A stretch of DNA of 64,000 bases from Caballeronia sordidicola (GCF_001544455.2 NZ_FCOC02000015.1:109298-173297); one strand, 5' to 3'. Positions 43,801 to 53,739 are shown, numbered from the stretch's first letter. The notes: a model not told the origin generated them from the sequence alone. A program made the numbers and translations.

Positions 43801-44916
43801 GTGTTGTCAGTAAACGAGAGGCGTCGATCAGCCACGTCGAATCTTGACGTCCACCTTCGCCAGCCGCTGACAGACATCGGGAAATCCAACTTGAAAGCCA
43901 TACCCAAGAAGCTGCATATCATCTGGATCGGTAACGACATCCCTCAGCGTAATCGAGACTGCATTGCGACCTTTCCCACCAAGAATCCCGACTGGGAAGT
44001 CAATCTGTGGATCGATGCAAAACAGTTGCTGACTGGCGAACGGCGCCGCGCCGCCACCACGCACTATACGGCGCAGAACAACAACGGCTCGGGCGTGAGC
44101 GTGGATCAATGGAAAACGGTCGCCGAGCGCGTGGGAAAGGACGGCGACGATCGCGCAACCATGAAGTATCTGGAGCAATATTTGAACTATCGCGGTGAAG
44201 CATTGCAGGGCATGCGCGTGCAGAAGATCAACTCCATCATGGCGTTTTGCAAGAGCAACCGCATCAAGCTGCGCGAGGTAGAGCGCGATCTCAACATGGG
44301 AAAGACCGCGCCGATTTATCGACAGGAACTGGTCGAGCGCGGCGGCAATTTCGGTGCGGCCAGCGACATCCTCAGAATCGAAATCCTTATGCAGTACGGC
44401 GGCGTGTATGTCGATACGGACGTCTCCTGCGCAAGTCCGCTTGGATCGATTATTTGCCACGAGTCGTATCCGCGATTCTCGGCCGTCAACCACGCGTGGA
44501 AGGACGGCGTCAGCCAAAGCGACTGGGAGTCCGCCGCGTGGTGGGAAACCAAAGTGGGCAGCCAGACGCCCGCCATCAGCAATTCCGTGATCGCATGTCA
44601 CCCCAGAAGCAAAGGCATGAAGACCTATAAAGCCATGGTGCGGAGCAACTTCAAGACGCTCAAGAATGACGCCGCGCGACGCGAGCTTTATTTCAACGAT
44701 GTTCGCAAGAGCACGATCCAGATGACCGGCCCGACCGCTGCATCGAAAGGATCGGGATTCACCAGCGTCAAGGAAAAGCTGGAACGCAGCGTGGGCGGCA
44801 TCACGACCGAAGCCGATCTGACGGCCAGGCAATTGAGCGACAAGCTGTTCATGCGGGACAACTGGTACTTCCCCATGTACATGATCGTCGATCGCTATTT
44901 TCACGACTGGCTGTAG
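43801..44916 (+). CDS. GT44/TcdB-like glycosyltransferase, possible toxin effector
   Basis: The 371-residue protein has the N-terminal sugar-binding motif IPKKLHIIWIGNDIP and WEVNLWID, then FGAASDILRIEILMQYGGVYVDTDVS, with the DxD at D205-T-D207. This arrangement is that of the catalytic domain of clostridial large toxins and related bacterial effectors. Later segments include TGPTAASKGSG and, near the end, NWYFPMYMIVDRYF. There is no signal peptide, translocation domain or recognised effector-delivery domain. It could modify a small GTPase-like host protein or another target. The GTG at 43801 has an AAAGG site. No immunity gene is evident. Confidence 0.8.
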   Translation: MLSVNERRRSATSNLDVHLRQPLTDIGKSNLKAIPKKLHIIWIGNDIPQRNRDCIATFPTKNPDWEVNLWIDAKQLLTGERRRAATTHYTAQNNNGSGVSVDQWKTVAERVGKDGDDRATMKYLEQYLNYRGEALQGMRVQKINSIMAFCKSNRIKLREVERDLNMGKTAPIYRQELVERGGNFGAASDILRIEILMQYGGVYVDTDVSCASPLGSIICHESYPRFSAVNHAWKDGVSQSDWESAAWWETKVGSQTPAISNSVIACHPRSKGMKTYKAMVRSNFKTLKNDAARRELYFNDVRKSTIQMTGPTAASKGSGFTSVKEKLERSVGGITTEADLTARQLSDKLFMRDNWYFPMYMIVDRYFHDWL

Positions 44917-44928
44917 ATTGCCTGAATG

Positions 44929-45840
44929 TCAGACCGTTCCGGCCCTCAACGTAACGACATCGCGCCGAGGCGGCGCGCCAAACATGCGCGCGTATTCACG
45001 GCTGAATTGCGATGCACTTTCATACCCGACCTGAAACGCGGCCGTCTCGGCATTGGCCGCGTCCATCAGCATCAGCCGCCGCGCTTCGAGCAGGCGCAGT
45101 TGCTTCTGGTACTGAAGCGGCGTCATCGACGTCAGCGTCTTGAACTGCCGGTGAAACGCCGAAGGACTCATCTGCGCCTGCACCGCGAGTTCTTCGATCC
45201 GCACGTTTTCAGCAAACCGGTTGCGCAAAGAATGGATCACACTGACCACACGATGTGCGTGACTGTTGCCCAGCACGATCGCCGCGACGTCGGCGGCGCG
45301 GGGGCCTGTGAGCAGCCAGTAGCAGATTTCCCGCATGATCGACGGATAAAGCATAGGAATGGCTTTCGGCGTATCGAGCAGGCGCATCAGCCGCAGTGCG
45401 CAATCGGCCAGCGGCCCGTCGAAGTCCGTGACGAAGACACCGCGCGCGGCCTCGCCGCTCGCGCCGATTGCCTCATGTGTCTCTTCAGACGCGGCCAGTC
45501 CTTCGAGCACGTCACGCATCACGGCGAGATCGAATTCGATCACGATGCCAAGAAACGGCTGCGTCCTGCTCGCCTCCACGACCCGGCCAACCGCCGGCAT
45601 CTCGACGCTGACAACCAGCGCCTGTCCCGCGCGGTAGTGAAAACGCTGATTCCCGAAGATGGTCCATTTCGCGCCCTGCACGATAATGCACAGCGCAGGC
45701 TTGAAGATGAGATGCGACGGCTGTCTTTCCCGATTCGAGCGCAGGATCATCACACCGTTGACAGGCGTGAGATATGGACCGTCACCGGGCTGCGAATCGG
45801 TGTAACGCGTGACGGCTTCCAGCAAGGCATCATTTGACAC
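44929..45840 (-). CDS. AraC family regulator
   Basis: The GTG at 45840, preceded by GAGGGAG, gives 303 residues; the longer frame to 45993 would overlap the SDR promoter. An AraC-type N-terminal cupin-like sensor domain (about 1-180) precedes two helix-turn-helices: VRIEELAVQAQMSPSAFHRQFK near 208 and ETAAFQVGYESASQFSREYARMFG near 258. It is divergent from an SDR gene, which it probably controls, as is common for this pair. Confidence 0.92.
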   Translation of the reverse strand: MSNDALLEAVTRYTDSQPGDGPYLTPVNGVMILRSNRERQPSHLIFKPALCIIVQGAKWTIFGNQRFHYRAGQALVVSVEMPAVGRVVEASRTQPFLGIVIEFDLAVMRDVLEGLAASEETHEAIGASGEAARGVFVTDFDGPLADCALRLMRLLDTPKAIPMLYPSIMREICYWLLTGPRAADVAAIVLGNSHAHRVVSVIHSLRNRFAENVRIEELAVQAQMSPSAFHRQFKTLTSMTPLQYQKQLRLLEARRLMLMDAANAETAAFQVGYESASQFSREYARMFGAPPRRDVVTLRAGTV

Positions 45841-45995
45841 GTGCAAAACTCCCTCGGCGCTAGAACCCTGATGATATAGGCGTTCCGGAGAAAACACCCG
45901 TGACAGGATCAGGCAAGAAGTGGCCAAGTTCGGGCATTCAACGCGGGCTTGCGCGAGCGTATCGTTGGTTGAACACGAACTCAACGGAGCCATCC

Positions 45996-46775
45996 ATGCC
46001 CATCGAAACCAGCCACACTTCCAGCCGCAAGATCGCCATTGTCACGGGAGGAAGCCGTGGTCTCGGCCGCAATACCGTTTTGAATCTGGCGAAGCGCGGC
46101 GTCGATTCAATCCTGACGTATCACTCGAATCGCGCGGAAGCCGACCAGGTTGTGGCAGCGGTCCGCGAAACGGGCGGCAACGCGGTTGCTCTTCAACTCG
46201 ATACAGCCAACACCGCTTCCTTTGACACCTTCGCGGCCGGCGTGCGTCAGGCGCTTGCCGACCTGGGCGCGCAGCGTTTCGACTATCTCGTGAACAACGC
46301 GGGCACCTCGCTCCACAAGGCATTCGATGAAACCACCGAAGCCGAACTCGACGCCCTTTATGCGGTTCACTTCAAGGGCGTGTTTTTCCTCACGCAGAAA
46401 CTCCTGCCAATCATCAACGACGGCGGCCGTATCGTGAATATTTCGTCCGGTCTCGCGCGGTTTTCGCTTCCCGGGAGCAGCGCGTATGCGTGCATGAAGG
46501 GCGCAGTCGAAGTGCTTACGCGCTACCTCGCAAAAGAACTGGGTGAGCGCGGCATTGCCGTCAATACCGTGGCGCCCGGCGCTATCGCGACGGACTTCAG
46601 CGGCGGCATGGTCCGGGACAATCCCGAAGTCAACAAGCGTGTCGCCGACATGACGGCGCTCGGCCGCGTAGGCCAACCCGATGACATTGGCCCGATGATC
46701 GCGGCGCTGCTTTCGGACGATAACCGCTGGATCAATGCACAGCGCATAGAAGTATCGGGCGGCATGATTATTTGA
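45996..46775 (+). CDS. Short-chain dehydrogenase/reductase
   Basis: The 259-residue enzyme from the ATG at 45996 has the Rossmann motif TGGSRGLGRN near 17, NNAG near 96 and the catalytic Ser-Tyr-Lys, with S in ISSGLA and YACMK near 162. It is similar to 3-oxoacyl-ACP reductase-type SDRs using NADPH. The substrate is unknown. It is divergent from an AraC regulator and followed by a TetR gene 70 bases on. Confidence 0.92.
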   Translation: MPIETSHTSSRKIAIVTGGSRGLGRNTVLNLAKRGVDSILTYHSNRAEADQVVAAVRETGGNAVALQLDTANTASFDTFAAGVRQALADLGAQRFDYLVNNAGTSLHKAFDETTEAELDALYAVHFKGVFFLTQKLLPIINDGGRIVNISSGLARFSLPGSSAYACMKGAVEVLTRYLAKELGERGIAVNTVAPGAIATDFSGGMVRDNPEVNKRVADMTALGRVGQPDDIGPMIAALLSDDNRWINAQRIEVSGGMII

Positions 46776-46844
46776 TTTGGCAGTGCCTGGATAAGCTGGA
46801 GATGCGTGTCCCAATGCTTGTAAAATAGGAGCTAATACTCGCTT

Positions 46845-47513
46845 TTGGACGCAAAACTCGTGATAACGAAGAGACGCCCGTCGCTCAGGCCGCGCAAAGT
46901 TCCGCAGCAATCCCGCGCCGAACATACGGTAGCCGCGATCCTGGAAGCAGCGGCGGCCATTCTCGAAACACGCGGCATGGAGGGGTTGAATACCAACCTC
47001 GTTGCCAAACGCGCGGGGGTCAGCGTTGGCACGCTGTATCAGTATTTTCCCAACAAGGACGCGCTTGTCGTCGCGCTCAGTCTGCGCGAGCAAGCCGCGT
47101 TCTACGCCGAAGCGGACTGCGCGCTACACCAGCCGACCGGTCAGAGCGCGTTGAAATACCTGATCACCGTTTCGGTACACCAGCAACTGCGCCGCCCGGC
47201 GCTGGCGCGCGCGCTGGATTTCGAGGAAGGGCGTCCTGCCATTGCCCGGGAACTCGGAACGTCCAAGGCTGCTTTTCACGAACTGATGCAACAGATCCTG
47301 TCGCGCGACGATATCCCGCCACAGAACAACATGGAGATCGCAACGGATGACCTCCTCGCCATCCTTCGCGCCGTCGTGGATGCGGCGGGAGAACGCGGTG
47401 AAGTGGATCGCGGTGCGCTGGAAGAACGCGTCGGACGGGCTCTGTTTGGCTACCTCGGCATATGCGATCGGCCGCCTGAGAAATCCAGGGCGCGACACAA
47501 GCGTCCGGCCTGA
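46845..47513 (+). CDS. TetR/AcrR family regulator
   Basis: The 222-residue protein has a basic N-terminal tail, then the TetR helix-turn-helix (AAAAILETRGMEGLNTNLVAKRAG and VSVGTLYQYFPNKDAL) followed by a helical ligand domain. It starts at the TTG at 46845; a GTG at 46860 in the same frame is an alternative. It is downstream of the SDR gene on the same strand and may regulate it or itself. Confidence 0.88.
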   Translation: MDAKLVITKRRPSLRPRKVPQQSRAEHTVAAILEAAAAILETRGMEGLNTNLVAKRAGVSVGTLYQYFPNKDALVVALSLREQAAFYAEADCALHQPTGQSALKYLITVSVHQQLRRPALARALDFEEGRPAIARELGTSKAAFHELMQQILSRDDIPPQNNMEIATDDLLAILRAVVDAAGERGEVDRGALEERVGRALFGYLGICDRPPEKSRARHKRPA

Positions 47514-47759
47514 TTAATGCCATGCGGACTGGCCATGCCAAAAAGCGAGCAAACATTCAGCGCCTTGCGCGGCTCAGCACGAAAACCCACGCCCCTGCTA
47601 GTTCCAATGCCGAATAAACCAGCACAGCTAAAGCGAGTTTAAAAATCGAGTAATTGCTCGCAAAATGAACGTCATGGCGCATCGCCCTGAAGACGCTGCC
47701 CGGCAGGGTCGCATCGGCGAATAAGCCTGCACATCAACTACATTTTGTGAGATCGAGCA

Positions 47760-48158
47760 ATGAAACTTAATCAGCAAGCCAAACTCAATCATCTGAGCTT
47801 TCCCTCTGCCAACGTAGCCGAGACAGCCGAATTCTTCGAGAAATTTCTCGGCTGCGAGGTTGTGGCCACCGGCCAGCATTGCCTGCTCAAGCGCAGCGGA
47901 TTCGATATCGTCCTCGAACAAGTCAACGATATCGAACCCGTCTGGCCGAAAAATTTTCACTTCGGCCTGGAAGTCGAGACGCTCGAAGACGTCCATTCGC
48001 TTTATCGCGAATTCCGGGAAGGTGGCGTTCAGATGGAAACGGAAGTGTTCAACAATACGCGAGGCTCGCGGTTCTTTTGCCGTGCTCCGGGTGGCGTGCT
48101 GATTGAAGTCAATACGCGCGAGGACATGCAAAAGGATCAGTGGCAGAAGCTTTTTTAA
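47760..48158 (+). CDS. VOC (glyoxalase-like) family protein
   Basis: The 132-residue protein has two beta-alpha-beta-beta-beta modules: NHLSFPSANVAETAEFFEKFL near 11 and FHFGLEVETLEDVHSLYREF near 62. Possible metal ligands are His in the first strand, His64 and Glu118 in GVLIEVNTRED. It is a member of the vicinal-oxygen-chelate superfamily. The substrate cannot be assigned. It lies 246 bases after a TetR gene; that gap shows no gene. Confidence 0.88.
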   Translation: MKLNQQAKLNHLSFPSANVAETAEFFEKFLGCEVVATGQHCLLKRSGFDIVLEQVNDIEPVWPKNFHFGLEVETLEDVHSLYREFREGGVQMETEVFNNTRGSRFFCRAPGGVLIEVNTREDMQKDQWQKLF

Positions 48159-48502
48159 CAAGCCTCCGCAGATTCGCCGCAATCAAAACAAAACTTGAAT
48201 CCGAGCCGTTGCGGCCCCGCGCTGCAATGGCTTGCATTCAGAGAATTTCGACGCGCTACAGCCTTTAACCGCTCCGTAAAAGCACGGAATCACAGTCTCC
48301 CTTCTCGCGGCTTTCGCCCGCAAATCACGGTCATCGAACGGCCGATGCTCACATCAAGGCAAAATACGGGTTTCGCAACCATTGCGCGCGCCAGCGTTTT
48401 CGCCGGAGGCGCGCGGCTTGCAGCGCATTTGCCGATCAGAAAATGCCGCCGGATCATGGGTCAGCTTCAGACCGTGTCCCGAGAGCACATCAGGAGTCGT
48501 TT
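48159..48502. other. 344-base intergenic region before the DUF2760-Hsp70 operon
   Basis: No coding frame here has a good start or recognisable product. It should contain the operon promoter. I did not find a clear heat-shock (sigma-32) promoter by eye. Confidence 0.4.
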
Positions 48503-49075
48503 ATGAGTGATTTGAATGCGTCGTTCCTCAGCCGGTTTTCTCTGGCCGTGGGAACGTTCTTCGCCATACTGGGCGACCGTGAAGTCGCAGCCGGCGTACG
48601 CCGTGTGCGTAGCGGCGAAGCCGTGGCCCCGGAACCGCCACCAACGCCAGCACCCGCGCCAGCATCGGCCCCGATCGTCCGGACGATAAAAGAAGCCACC
48701 CCCGACGCCGCGCTCCAACTGCTGGGCCTGCTGCAGCGCGATGCACGCTTTGTCGATTTCATCGAGGAAGACGTGGCGGCTTATTCCGACGCCGAGATCG
48801 GCGCGGCCGCACGGCTCGTCCACGATGGCTGCCGCACAACCTTGCGGGAGCATTTCACCATCCGGCCGGTGCGCGCGGAAGCCGAAGGCAGCCGTGTGAC
48901 ACTGCCCGAGGGTTTCGACGCAAGCGCCATTCGTCTCACCGGCAACGTGGTCGGCCAGGCGCCGTTCAGCGGCAACCTGAGTCATCGCGGCTGGAAAGTC
49001 GAGCAAGTGCGTCTGCCGAAGCTGACCGAAAGCCACGACGCATCAGTGATCGCGCCCGCCGAGGTGGAACTATGA
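48503..49075 (+). CDS. DUF2760 domain protein
   Basis: The ATG at 48503 has a CAGGAG site and gives 190 residues. After a short N-terminal segment and a Pro/Ala-rich linker (about 45-60), the domain has LLGLLQRDARFVDFIEEDVAAYSDAEIGAAAR and ends HRGWKVEQVRLPKL, both typical of DUF2760. The function is unknown. It overlaps the following Hsp70 gene by four bases, so the two products are probably made in balance and may work together. Confidence 0.9.
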   Translation: MSDLNASFLSRFSLAVGTFFAILGDREVAAGVRRVRSGEAVAPEPPPTPAPAPASAPIVRTIKEATPDAALQLLGLLQRDARFVDFIEEDVAAYSDAEIGAAARLVHDGCRTTLREHFTIRPVRAEAEGSRVTLPEGFDASAIRLTGNVVGQAPFSGNLSHRGWKVEQVRLPKLTESHDASVIAPAEVEL

Positions 49076-50919
49076 GCGGCGCGCGCTATTCCATCGGTAT
49101 CGACCTGGGCACGACGCATTGCGCCCTTTCGTACGTCGATCTCACCGCGAGCGACGGCGAGAAAACCGCGCAACGCGTGCTGCCGGTCACCCAACTCACT
49201 GGACCGGGCGCGATCGAGGAACTGGAACTGCTGCCGTCGTTTCTCTACCTGCCGCATCCGAGCGAATTCAGTCCCGGCGACCTGAGCCTGCCGTGGACCG
49301 CCGAGCGCGATTTCGCAGTCGGCGAACTGGCGCGAAACCGGGGCGCGGCCACGCCTATCCGGCTGGTATCGAGCGCCAAGAGCTGGCTTTGCCATCCGGG
49401 CGTCGACCGGCGCGCGGCCATCCTGCCAAACGACGCGCCGCCCGAAGTCACGCGCGTCTCGCCGCTCGAAAGCTCGGTGCGCTATCTCACGCATCTACGC
49501 GAAGCGTGGAACCACGCGCACCCCGACGCGCCGTTCGGCGAGCAGGAAATCACCGTCACGATTCCGGCCTCCTTCGATCCCGCCGCCCGCGACCTCACGG
49601 CAGAAGCCGCCGAAGCAGCGGGCTATGGCCGCATGACCTTGCTCGAAGAACCGCAGGCCGCGCTGTATAGCTGGATCGAGATGAGCAATGGCCTCTGGCG
49701 CAAGCAGGTTCAAGTGGGCGATGTGATCCTCGTCGTCGATGTCGGCGGCGGAACCACCGACTTCTCGCTGATCGCCGTGATCGAACGCGAGGGCAATCTC
49801 GAACTGCATCGAATTGCGGTCGGCGAACACATCCTGCTCGGCGGCGACAACATGGACTTGGCGCTCGCCTACGTGGTCGCGCGCAAGCTCGCGGCACAAG
49901 GCACGCAGGCGGACGCGTGGCAGCTTCGCGCGCTCACCTATGCGTGCCGGTCGGCCAAGGAAACGCTTCTCACCGATCCAGCCGCGCAAACCGTGCCGCT
50001 GGTGGTGCCTAGCCGCGGCTCCAAGCTGATCGGCGGTTCGATCCGCACCGAACTCACGCGCGATGAACTCACGCAGACCATTCTCGACGGCTTTTTCCCG
50101 CAAGCCGACCGTGCTGACCGTCCGGTCAGCCGTGCGCGTGTCGGTCTGACACAACTCGGCCTGCCGTATGCGCAGGACGCGGCCATTCCGCGTCATCTCG
50201 CGGCGTTCCTGGGCCGCCAGGTGAACGCGCTGAACGAGATCGAGGGCTTGCGGAACACACTTCCCGAAGGCGCCAGCTTCCTGCATCCGACGGCCGTGCT
50301 GTTCAACGGCGGCGTGTTCAAGTCTGAACTCTTGGCGGGCCGCATTCTCGATACCGTCAACGGCTGGCTCAGCGCCGAAGGCGCGCCGCCGGCCCGCTTG
50401 CTCGCGGGCGGCGATCTCGATCGCGCGGTCGCGCGCGGCGCGGCCTACTACGGCTATGTTCGGCGCGGCAAAGGCGTGCGGATTCGCGGCGGCACGGCCC
50501 GTTCGTATTACGTTGCAGTCGAGTCGGCGATGCCCGCTGTGCCCGGCATCGAACCGCCCGTGCAGGCGCTGTGTCTCGCGCCTTTCGGCATGGAAGAAGG
50601 CACCGAGGCCGCGTTGCCGCCGCAGGAATTCGGGCTGGTCGTCGGCGAACCGGTGCACTTCCGGTTCTTCGGTTCTTCGGTGCGGCGGCAGGATCAAGTC
50701 GGCACGCTGCTCGACTTCTGGGGACCCGATGAATTGCAGGAACTCGAGGAAATCCAGGCGACGCTGCCGACCGAAGGGCGCACGCCCGGCGAAGTCGTGC
50801 CCGTGAAGCTGCATGCACGCATTACCGAAGCCGGCACGCTCGAACTGGAAGCCTTGCCGCGCGATTCCGGCGAGCGCTGGAAAGTCGAGTTCGATGTACG
50901 CGCCAACGCAAATAGCTAG
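49072..50919 (+). CDS. Hsp70 family chaperone homologue
   Basis: The 615-residue protein has the Hsp70 ATPase phosphate-1 motif IGIDLGTTHCALSY, phosphate-2 VVDVGGGTTDFSL near 225 and the adenosine-site GGDLDRAVARGAAYYG near 445. The C-terminal half is not a normal DnaK substrate domain with a lid. It follows a DUF2760 gene with a four-base overlap and precedes a second Hsp70 gene after six bases. No DnaJ or GrpE gene is nearby. It is likely a specialised, not a housekeeping, Hsp70. Confidence 0.92.
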   Translation: MSGARYSIGIDLGTTHCALSYVDLTASDGEKTAQRVLPVTQLTGPGAIEELELLPSFLYLPHPSEFSPGDLSLPWTAERDFAVGELARNRGAATPIRLVSSAKSWLCHPGVDRRAAILPNDAPPEVTRVSPLESSVRYLTHLREAWNHAHPDAPFGEQEITVTIPASFDPAARDLTAEAAEAAGYGRMTLLEEPQAALYSWIEMSNGLWRKQVQVGDVILVVDVGGGTTDFSLIAVIEREGNLELHRIAVGEHILLGGDNMDLALAYVVARKLAAQGTQADAWQLRALTYACRSAKETLLTDPAAQTVPLVVPSRGSKLIGGSIRTELTRDELTQTILDGFFPQADRADRPVSRARVGLTQLGLPYAQDAAIPRHLAAFLGRQVNALNEIEGLRNTLPEGASFLHPTAVLFNGGVFKSELLAGRILDTVNGWLSAEGAPPARLLAGGDLDRAVARGAAYYGYVRRGKGVRIRGGTARSYYVAVESAMPAVPGIEPPVQALCLAPFGMEEGTEAALPPQEFGLVVGEPVHFRFFGSSVRRQDQVGTLLDFWGPDELQELEEIQATLPTEGRTPGEVVPVKLHARITEAGTLELEALPRDSGERWKVEFDVRANANS

Positions 50920-50925
50920 GCGCTC

Positions 50926-53739
50926 ATGAAGCAATACATCGTCGGGATCGATCTTGGTACGAGCAATACGGTCGTGGCGTATGCCGACGCTCGCGCCAGG
51001 AACGGATCGAAGGAGATTCGTGTCTTCGATATCGATCAGCTCGTCAGTCTCGGCGAAGTCGCGGGACGGCCGCTGCTGCCGTCCGCGCGATATCACCCGG
51101 CTTCGGGCGAACTGAATGCCGGCGACCTGCAGTTGCCCTGGCGCAATGCCAATCCCGCCGAAGAACCGCAAGCAGTGATCGGCCGCCTTGCCCGCGCGCT
51201 TGGCGCGCAAGTGCCGGGCAGGCTTGTGGCAAGCGCCAAAAGCTGGTTGTCGCATGCGTCGGTGGACCGGGTCGCGCCCATCTTGCCGTGGGGCGCGCCG
51301 GATGACGTTGGCAAGGTTTCGCCTGTTGCGGCGAGCGCGAGTTATCTGGCGCATGTGCGCGCGGCGTGGAACGCGCATTTCCCGCATGCGCGAATGGAAA
51401 CGCAGGACGTGGTGCTGACCGTGCCCGCTTCCTTCGACGATGGCGCCCGCGCCCTGACGCTGGAAGCGGCCCGCATGGCCGGCTTGCCGCAATTGCGCTT
51501 GCTTGAAGAACCGCAAGCGGCGTTCTATGACTGGCTGTTCCAGCATCGCGCGACGCTTGATTCCGAACTCGCGCAAACGCGCCTCGTACTCATATGCGAC
51601 GTCGGCGGCGGCACGACCGATCTCACGTTGATCAAGGTCGAGCTGAAAAATGGCGAGCCTGCCGGCGAACCGCAACTCACGCGAATAGGCGTTGGCAATC
51701 ATCTGATGCTCGGCGGCGACAACATGGATCTGGCGCTCGCGCATCTAGTCGAAGCGCGAATGGCGACAACGTCCGCGCGGTTATCGGCGGCGAGTTTGTC
51801 GCAACTGGTCGAGCGGTGTCGCGCGGCCAAGGAACAGTTGCTCGGCGCAAACGCGCCGGAAACCATGTCGATCACGCTGCTCGGCGCGGGCTCGCGGATG
51901 ATCGGCGGCGCGCGTTCGGTCGAAGTATCGCGGCAGGAAGTCGAGCAGATCATCGTCGATGGTTTTTTCCCCGCGGTTGCATCGAGCGAACGCCCGCGAC
52001 GCTCGCGCAGTGCGATTGTCGAATTCGGCTTGCCCTACGCAAGCGATGCCGGAATCACGCGCCATATCGCGGCGTTCCTGAACCAGCACACGGCGCAGTC
52101 GCGCGAGGCTCTGGATTCACCTGAAGCCGACCGCGACACGTTGCCGGTCCCCGATACCTTGCTGCTCAACGGCGGCGTGTTCCGTGCAGAAGCACTGGCC
52201 GCACGTCTCGCCGATACCCTCGGTTCATGGCGCGGAAAACCGCTGCACGCGCTTCACAACGACAACCCCGATGTCGCCGTCGCACGCGGCGCGGTCGCGT
52301 ATGGCCTTGCGCGCGGCGGCGTTGGGCCACGCATTGGCGGCGGCGCGGCGCGCAGTTATTTCCTCGTGCTCGAAGACGAAGGCCAGGAGAAAGGCGCAAG
52401 CCAGCAAGGCATCTGCCTCTTGCCGCGCGGCACGGAAGAAGGCCGCGAAGTGTTTCTGCAAGACCGCGTGTTCACGCTCTTGCTCGGCTCACCGGTGCGA
52501 TTCCATCTGGTTTCATCGACGGGAGACAGGGTCTATGCACCGGGCGAACTGGTCGATCTGTCCACGGGCGATTTCGTCCGCTTGCCGCCCATTGCCACCG
52601 TTGTGCAGCCACGCTTCGCCAAAGGCCCGCGCGAAACGCCGGTGCAACTTTCGGCGTCGCTGACAGAAGTCGGGACGCTGGAAGTGCATTGCATCGATCA
52701 AGGCGATCCATCGAAGCGCTGGCAGCTCGAATTTCAGTTACGCCGCGAAGCTTCAGCCAATACAACGGTTGGCGAAATACTTCATCCATCGTATGACAGG
52801 GCGATCGAACAGATCGATCGTTCGTTCGGCGCGCGTGCGCACGACGTTGATAGAAAGGAAATCAAGCGCTTGCGCGCGCAACTCGAACATGTGCTCGGCC
52901 CACGCGATACATGGGACAGCGCGTTGCTTCGTGAACTCTTCGGCGCGCTGTGGGAACGCGCGCGACGCCGGCGGCGCTCGCCGGATCACGAGCGCCTGTG
53001 GTTGAACCTTGCCGGTTATTGCCTGCGCCCGGGCTTCGGTTATCCGCTCGATGAATGGCGCGTCGAACAACTATGGACGCTCTTCGACGACGGCATCCAG
53101 TATCTCAACGACGCCCAGGTCTGGTCGGAATGGTGGACCTTGTGGCGCCGCGCCGCGGGCGGTCTGAACGAAGCTCAACAAGTCGCCGTGCTCGACGCCG
53201 TGGATTACGTGCAGTCCATCGCCGCCGCGCGAACGAAAACCAAAGCACCCTTCGATGCATCCAAGACCGGTCACGCCGATATGGTGCGGCTGGTGGCGTC
53301 GCTTGAACGCGTGCCTGTCGAGCGCAAGATCGATGTCGCGCAGAAGCTGTTCGCGCGGCTCGAAAAGCCCTCGGAAAACCATCAGGGCTGGTGGGCGATC
53401 GGGCGCATCGGCGCGCGCCGGCCGTTCTATGGCAGTGCGCATGGCGTGGTGCCGCCGGATATCGCGGCGCAATGGCTAGAAAGGATTTTTGCGCTCGACT
53501 GGAAGAAGGTGGAACCGGCCGCGTTCGCCGCTGCGCAAATTGCGCGCATGACGGGCGACCGCTCGCGAGACTTGCCCGATGACGTTCGCGCGCGCGTGGT
53601 TCATCGGCTGGAAAATGCGGGTGCGTCCAAAAGCTGGATCGAGATGGTGCGCGAAACCGTGGAACTCGACAAGGCAGACGAAGGCCGCGTGTTCGGCGAA
53701 TCGCTGCCGCCGGGGCTGAAGCTTATCGCGGACGTATGA
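50926..53739 (+). CDS. Large Hsp70 family protein with C-terminal extension
   Basis: The 937-residue protein has an N-terminal Hsp70 ATPase with VGIDLGTSNTVVAYA, ICDVGGGTTDLTL near 225 and LLNGGVFRAEALAARL near 410. After residue 600 a long alpha-helical C-terminal region follows (RRRRSPDHERLWLNLAGYCLRPGFG near 685, then WWAIGRIGARRPFYGS), matching the extension usually called DUF3731. It is 320 residues longer than the preceding Hsp70. It forms an operon with that protein and DUF2760. Confidence 0.92.
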   Translation: MKQYIVGIDLGTSNTVVAYADARARNGSKEIRVFDIDQLVSLGEVAGRPLLPSARYHPASGELNAGDLQLPWRNANPAEEPQAVIGRLARALGAQVPGRLVASAKSWLSHASVDRVAPILPWGAPDDVGKVSPVAASASYLAHVRAAWNAHFPHARMETQDVVLTVPASFDDGARALTLEAARMAGLPQLRLLEEPQAAFYDWLFQHRATLDSELAQTRLVLICDVGGGTTDLTLIKVELKNGEPAGEPQLTRIGVGNHLMLGGDNMDLALAHLVEARMATTSARLSAASLSQLVERCRAAKEQLLGANAPETMSITLLGAGSRMIGGARSVEVSRQEVEQIIVDGFFPAVASSERPRRSRSAIVEFGLPYASDAGITRHIAAFLNQHTAQSREALDSPEADRDTLPVPDTLLLNGGVFRAEALAARLADTLGSWRGKPLHALHNDNPDVAVARGAVAYGLARGGVGPRIGGGAARSYFLVLEDEGQEKGASQQGICLLPRGTEEGREVFLQDRVFTLLLGSPVRFHLVSSTGDRVYAPGELVDLSTGDFVRLPPIATVVQPRFAKGPRETPVQLSASLTEVGTLEVHCIDQGDPSKRWQLEFQLRREASANTTVGEILHPSYDRAIEQIDRSFGARAHDVDRKEIKRLRAQLEHVLGPRDTWDSALLRELFGALWERARRRRRSPDHERLWLNLAGYCLRPGFGYPLDEWRVEQLWTLFDDGIQYLNDAQVWSEWWTLWRRAAGGLNEAQQVAVLDAVDYVQSIAAARTKTKAPFDASKTGHADMVRLVASLERVPVERKIDVAQKLFARLEKPSENHQGWWAIGRIGARRPFYGSAHGVVPPDIAAQWLERIFALDWKKVEPAAFAAAQIARMTGDRSRDLPDDVRARVVHRLENAGASKSWIEMVRETVELDKADEGRVFGESLPPGLKLIADV

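Noticed and set aside
49495..51744. 749-residue minus-strand frame across both Hsp70 genes
   Set aside because: Crosses two clear genes on the plus strand and has the composition of a shadow frame.
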